From Gammaproteobacteria bacterium (GTDB taxonomy: Bacteria > Pseudomonadota > Gammaproteobacteria > Steroidobacterales > Woeseiaceae), in the NCBI GenBank assembly GCA_029884455.1, contig JAOUHU010000003.1:1-64000 (forward strand): a DNA stretch of 64,000 nucleotides, written 5' to 3'. Positions 62,342 to 64,000 of the stretch are shown here, in pieces. Numbering within the stretch: the stretch's first letter is position 1; each line of letters starts with the position of its first letter. Under the pieces are notes generated by a model that searched no databases, had not been told where the DNA came from, and saw only the letters and a list, made by a program, of their open reading frames with translations. Position numbers and translations under genes: made by a program.

Positions 62342-63284
62342 GCGCGCATCGCTGTTTGCGGTGCTTGCCGCGCTCTGCTGGCACTGCTCGATGGCTAACT
62401 TCGCAAGCGCACAGCAACTCTACAAGTACCGGGGTGAGAACGGTGAGTGGATTTATTCCGACCGGCCGCCGGGCGATAACCGCACCGTAGAGGTGCGACG
62501 ACTGGCTCGCGCAGTCGCCGACGGCAATGTTGATGTCTCACACAGCTTTGTTGGTACCACGCTGGAGCTTACGGCGCGCAATGATTACCACGCGCCGGTC
62601 GAACTGCGTATCGAGATTGCTGCGTTGCGCGGGCTCAGTTACCCGGATCCCGATCAAGAGATGACGTGGGTGCTGCCACCGCGCAGCACGACGATGCTGC
62701 TGCAACTTGGCCTGCTGGAAAACGGACAGGCGCCGTTTCTCGAGTATGGGTTTCGCTACATGCCCGGCGACCCGGGGGCGCGCCACAGTCCGCCGTCACC
62801 TTATCGTGCACCGTTTGCAATCTCAACAGACTACCCGATAACGCAAGCTTATCCGGACGTCGTCACGCACGCGGCCCCGGACAGCTATCATGCGGTCGAT
62901 ATCGCGATGCCAATTGGCACCGACGTGTTTGCCGCACGCGGCGGTATCGTTTTTGATGTCGCGAGCACGAATTTCCAGGGGGGGCTGGACATGCAACGTG
63001 ACGGGCCGGCGGCCAATGTCGTGCGCATCCTGCATGACGATGGTAGCTACGCGGTGTACGCGCACCTCAATACCAATACGATCCGGGTGCGGCCAGGGGA
63101 CCGCGTGGAGCGCGGCGACTACATCGCCGACTCCGGCAATACCGGCTACTCCAGCGGGCCACACCTGCATTTCGTGGTGGTGCGAAATGTCGGCATGCGT
63201 GTTGAATCGGTGCCAGTCACCTTCCTCGGGCCTGATGCGCTTGGCGTTGCACCGGTAGCCGGCACCACATTGACCGCCTACTGA
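62289..63284 (+). CDS. M23-family zinc metallopeptidase with DUF4124-like N-terminus
   Basis: 331 residues (or 324 from an ATG at 62310), secreted. The start overlaps the protease gene. The N-terminal mature part 'LYKYRGENGEWIYSDRPPGDN' is DUF4124-like, followed by a beta-rich linker. The C-terminal lysostaphin-type domain has 'YHAVDIAMPIGTDVFAARGG' (His, Asp) and 'GYSSGPHLHFVVV' (HxH), the zinc ligands of M23 peptidases. It probably trims peptidoglycan or acts at the division site; all ligands are kept, so it may be active. Confidence 0.88.
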   Translation: MRFDEPGMAGSACQLSLKRASLFAVLAALCWHCSMANFASAQQLYKYRGENGEWIYSDRPPGDNRTVEVRRLARAVADGNVDVSHSFVGTTLELTARNDYHAPVELRIEIAALRGLSYPDPDQEMTWVLPPRSTTMLLQLGLLENGQAPFLEYGFRYMPGDPGARHSPPSPYRAPFAISTDYPITQAYPDVVTHAAPDSYHAVDIAMPIGTDVFAARGGIVFDVASTNFQGGLDMQRDGPAANVVRILHDDGSYAVYAHLNTNTIRVRPGDRVERGDYIADSGNTGYSSGPHLHFVVVRNVGMRVESVPVTFLGPDALGVAPVAGTTLTAY

Positions 63285-63304
63285 TCCGGCGCCTATATTC
63301 GCGC

Positions 63305-63691
63305 ATGGCTGTTCGTCTTCGATATTGGTTAAAACAGATCGCAATTGCGGTCTTTTGCCTGTCAGTTGTTGTCCGGCTGTCGATACCGGCCGGGTATATG
63401 CCCGCACCTTTCGGCGACGGCGGCCCGTTCGTCCTGTGTCCGCATGGTTTGCCGCACGAAGTGTTCGGCGGCCAACATCAGCACCACGGCAGCGGCGATG
63501 AAACACGCGATACAACCTGGGACTCCTGCTCATTCGGCGCATCGACAACCGTTTACGCGGTTGGCGGCGAGCAGCAAGTCGCACCTGTAATCAGTATTGG
63601 TGTTGCGGCGCCGACTATTGTCACCTCGGGTGTGGTCGCGATTACCATCCTGCCGTTTCAATCCCGCGCGCCGCCCGCCATCCAATCCTGA
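63305..63691 (+). CDS. DUF2946-like small secreted protein
   Basis: 128 residues. A signal-like N-terminus is followed by 'VRLSIPAGYMPAPFGDGGPFVLCPHG', the pattern of DUF2946, and then a His-rich stretch ('GGQHQHHGSGDE') and a single later Cys. DUF2946 proteins often lie in copper-related loci; the His-rich run could bind metal. The gene is followed by an incomplete secreted protein on the same strand. Confidence 0.72.
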   Translation: MAVRLRYWLKQIAIAVFCLSVVVRLSIPAGYMPAPFGDGGPFVLCPHGLPHEVFGGQHQHHGSGDETRDTTWDSCSFGASTTVYAVGGEQQVAPVISIGVAAPTIVTSGVVAITILPFQSRAPPAIQS

Positions 63692-63772
63692 GACTGACCC
63701 AGCCATGCACATCGGTCCGGTTTCCCGGAGCCGCTGGCATGCTCAAATTGATTGCGACCAAGGAGTTTCCCT

Positions 63773-64000
63773 GTGTTGAAACCGAATGCGATGGCAATAG
63801 CTATTGCCGCAGCTTTACTACCGGGCGCTGCCAGCGCCCACCACGGACTTGATTTCCTGACCGTACAAACGGCACATCTTCCGATGCAAGGCACCGCCTA
63901 CGCCATAGCGCGCGCCGACTACATTTCCGAACATGAGGACGAACTGGAGTTTGCACCAGCCATGTTATACGGCGCCACCGACTGGATGGCGTTTGAATTG
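63773..64000 (+). CDS. Secreted protein, incomplete at window edge
   Basis: A GTG at 63773 with AAGGAG 7 bases ahead opens a frame that runs to the window edge (76 codons). It starts with a signal peptide (MAIAIAAALLPGAASA) and continues 'HHGLDFLTVQTAHLP', 'GTAYAIARADYIS' and 'EFAPAMLYGATDWMAFEL'. The pattern of short strands suggests a periplasmic or outer-membrane protein that follows the DUF2946-like gene; no family is assigned. Confidence 0.7.
   Translation, partial: MLKPNAMAIAIAAALLPGAASAHHGLDFLTVQTAHLPMQGTAYAIARADYISEHEDELEFAPAMLYGATDWMAFEL

Noticed and set aside
1-64000. CRISPR array, prophage or insertion sequence
   Set aside because: No regular spacer-repeat array, phage structural gene, integrase or transposase gene was found in any frame I read.

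Overview
The window is about 64 kb of moderately GC-rich DNA from a gammaproteobacterium. The evidence is gene order: ygfB-like/pepP/ubiH/ubiI, zapA/6S RNA/5-formyl-THF cyclo-ligase, rplM-rpsI, and a crp/coq7 neighbourhood. Secreted sulfatases, a marine-type respiratory locus and a possible compatible-solute operon would fit a marine sediment organism (for example a Woeseiales-like lineage), but that placement is inference.

Region 1 (1-17.5 kb) is accessory. It holds an arylsulfatase cut by the window edge, a decayed sulfatase and its intact paralogue about 10 kb away, a LytTR membrane regulator, two tandem secreted proteins divergent from a CadC/TolB-like membrane regulator, a LysR regulator divergent from a SnoaL-like protein and a quinone reductase, a Kdo-hydroxylase-like enzyme with a glycosyltransferase, a fatty-acid-hydroxylase-type membrane enzyme and a membrane AraC regulator. 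The intergenic gaps carry a dispersed repeat family whose core is the 5' half of tRNA-Gly(CCC).

Region 2 (17.5-23.1 kb) is a tightly coupled five-gene operon: lysine 2,3-aminomutase, two D-Ala-D-Ala-ligase-like ATP-grasp enzymes, a GNAT-HDAC fusion and a second GNAT. I propose it makes a beta-lysine-containing, acetylated small molecule.

Region 3 (23.2-33.2 kb) is mostly housekeeping: rlmI, an HxlR regulator divergent from a TusA-like/DsrE pair, yihY, purC, djlA, rpe, crp, coq7, rplM, rpsI and tRNA-Gln(CTG).

Region 4 (33.2-39.2 kb) is a respiratory locus: a B-family heme-copper oxidase with a CuA subunit that lacks the usual active-site tyrosine (a candidate NO reductase), small membrane subunits, a SCO protein, a cytochrome b-ferredoxin-MvhD fusion and a bacteriohemerythrin.

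Region 5 (39.2-64 kb) is again largely core: rpiA, a lysine-rich H1-like protein, 5-FCL, 6S RNA, zapA, a ZapB-like protein, ygfB, pepP, ubiH, ubiI, a 7TM inactive-transglutaminase/RimK-like ligase pair, gabT, an ATP-grasp-like protein with an ASCH protein, a DUF885 peptidase, and a glycine-riboswitch-controlled gcvT-gcvH-gcvPA-tpx-gcvPB operon. It ends with a tandem HtrA-like protease, an M23 peptidase and a DUF2946-like protein next to an incomplete secreted protein.
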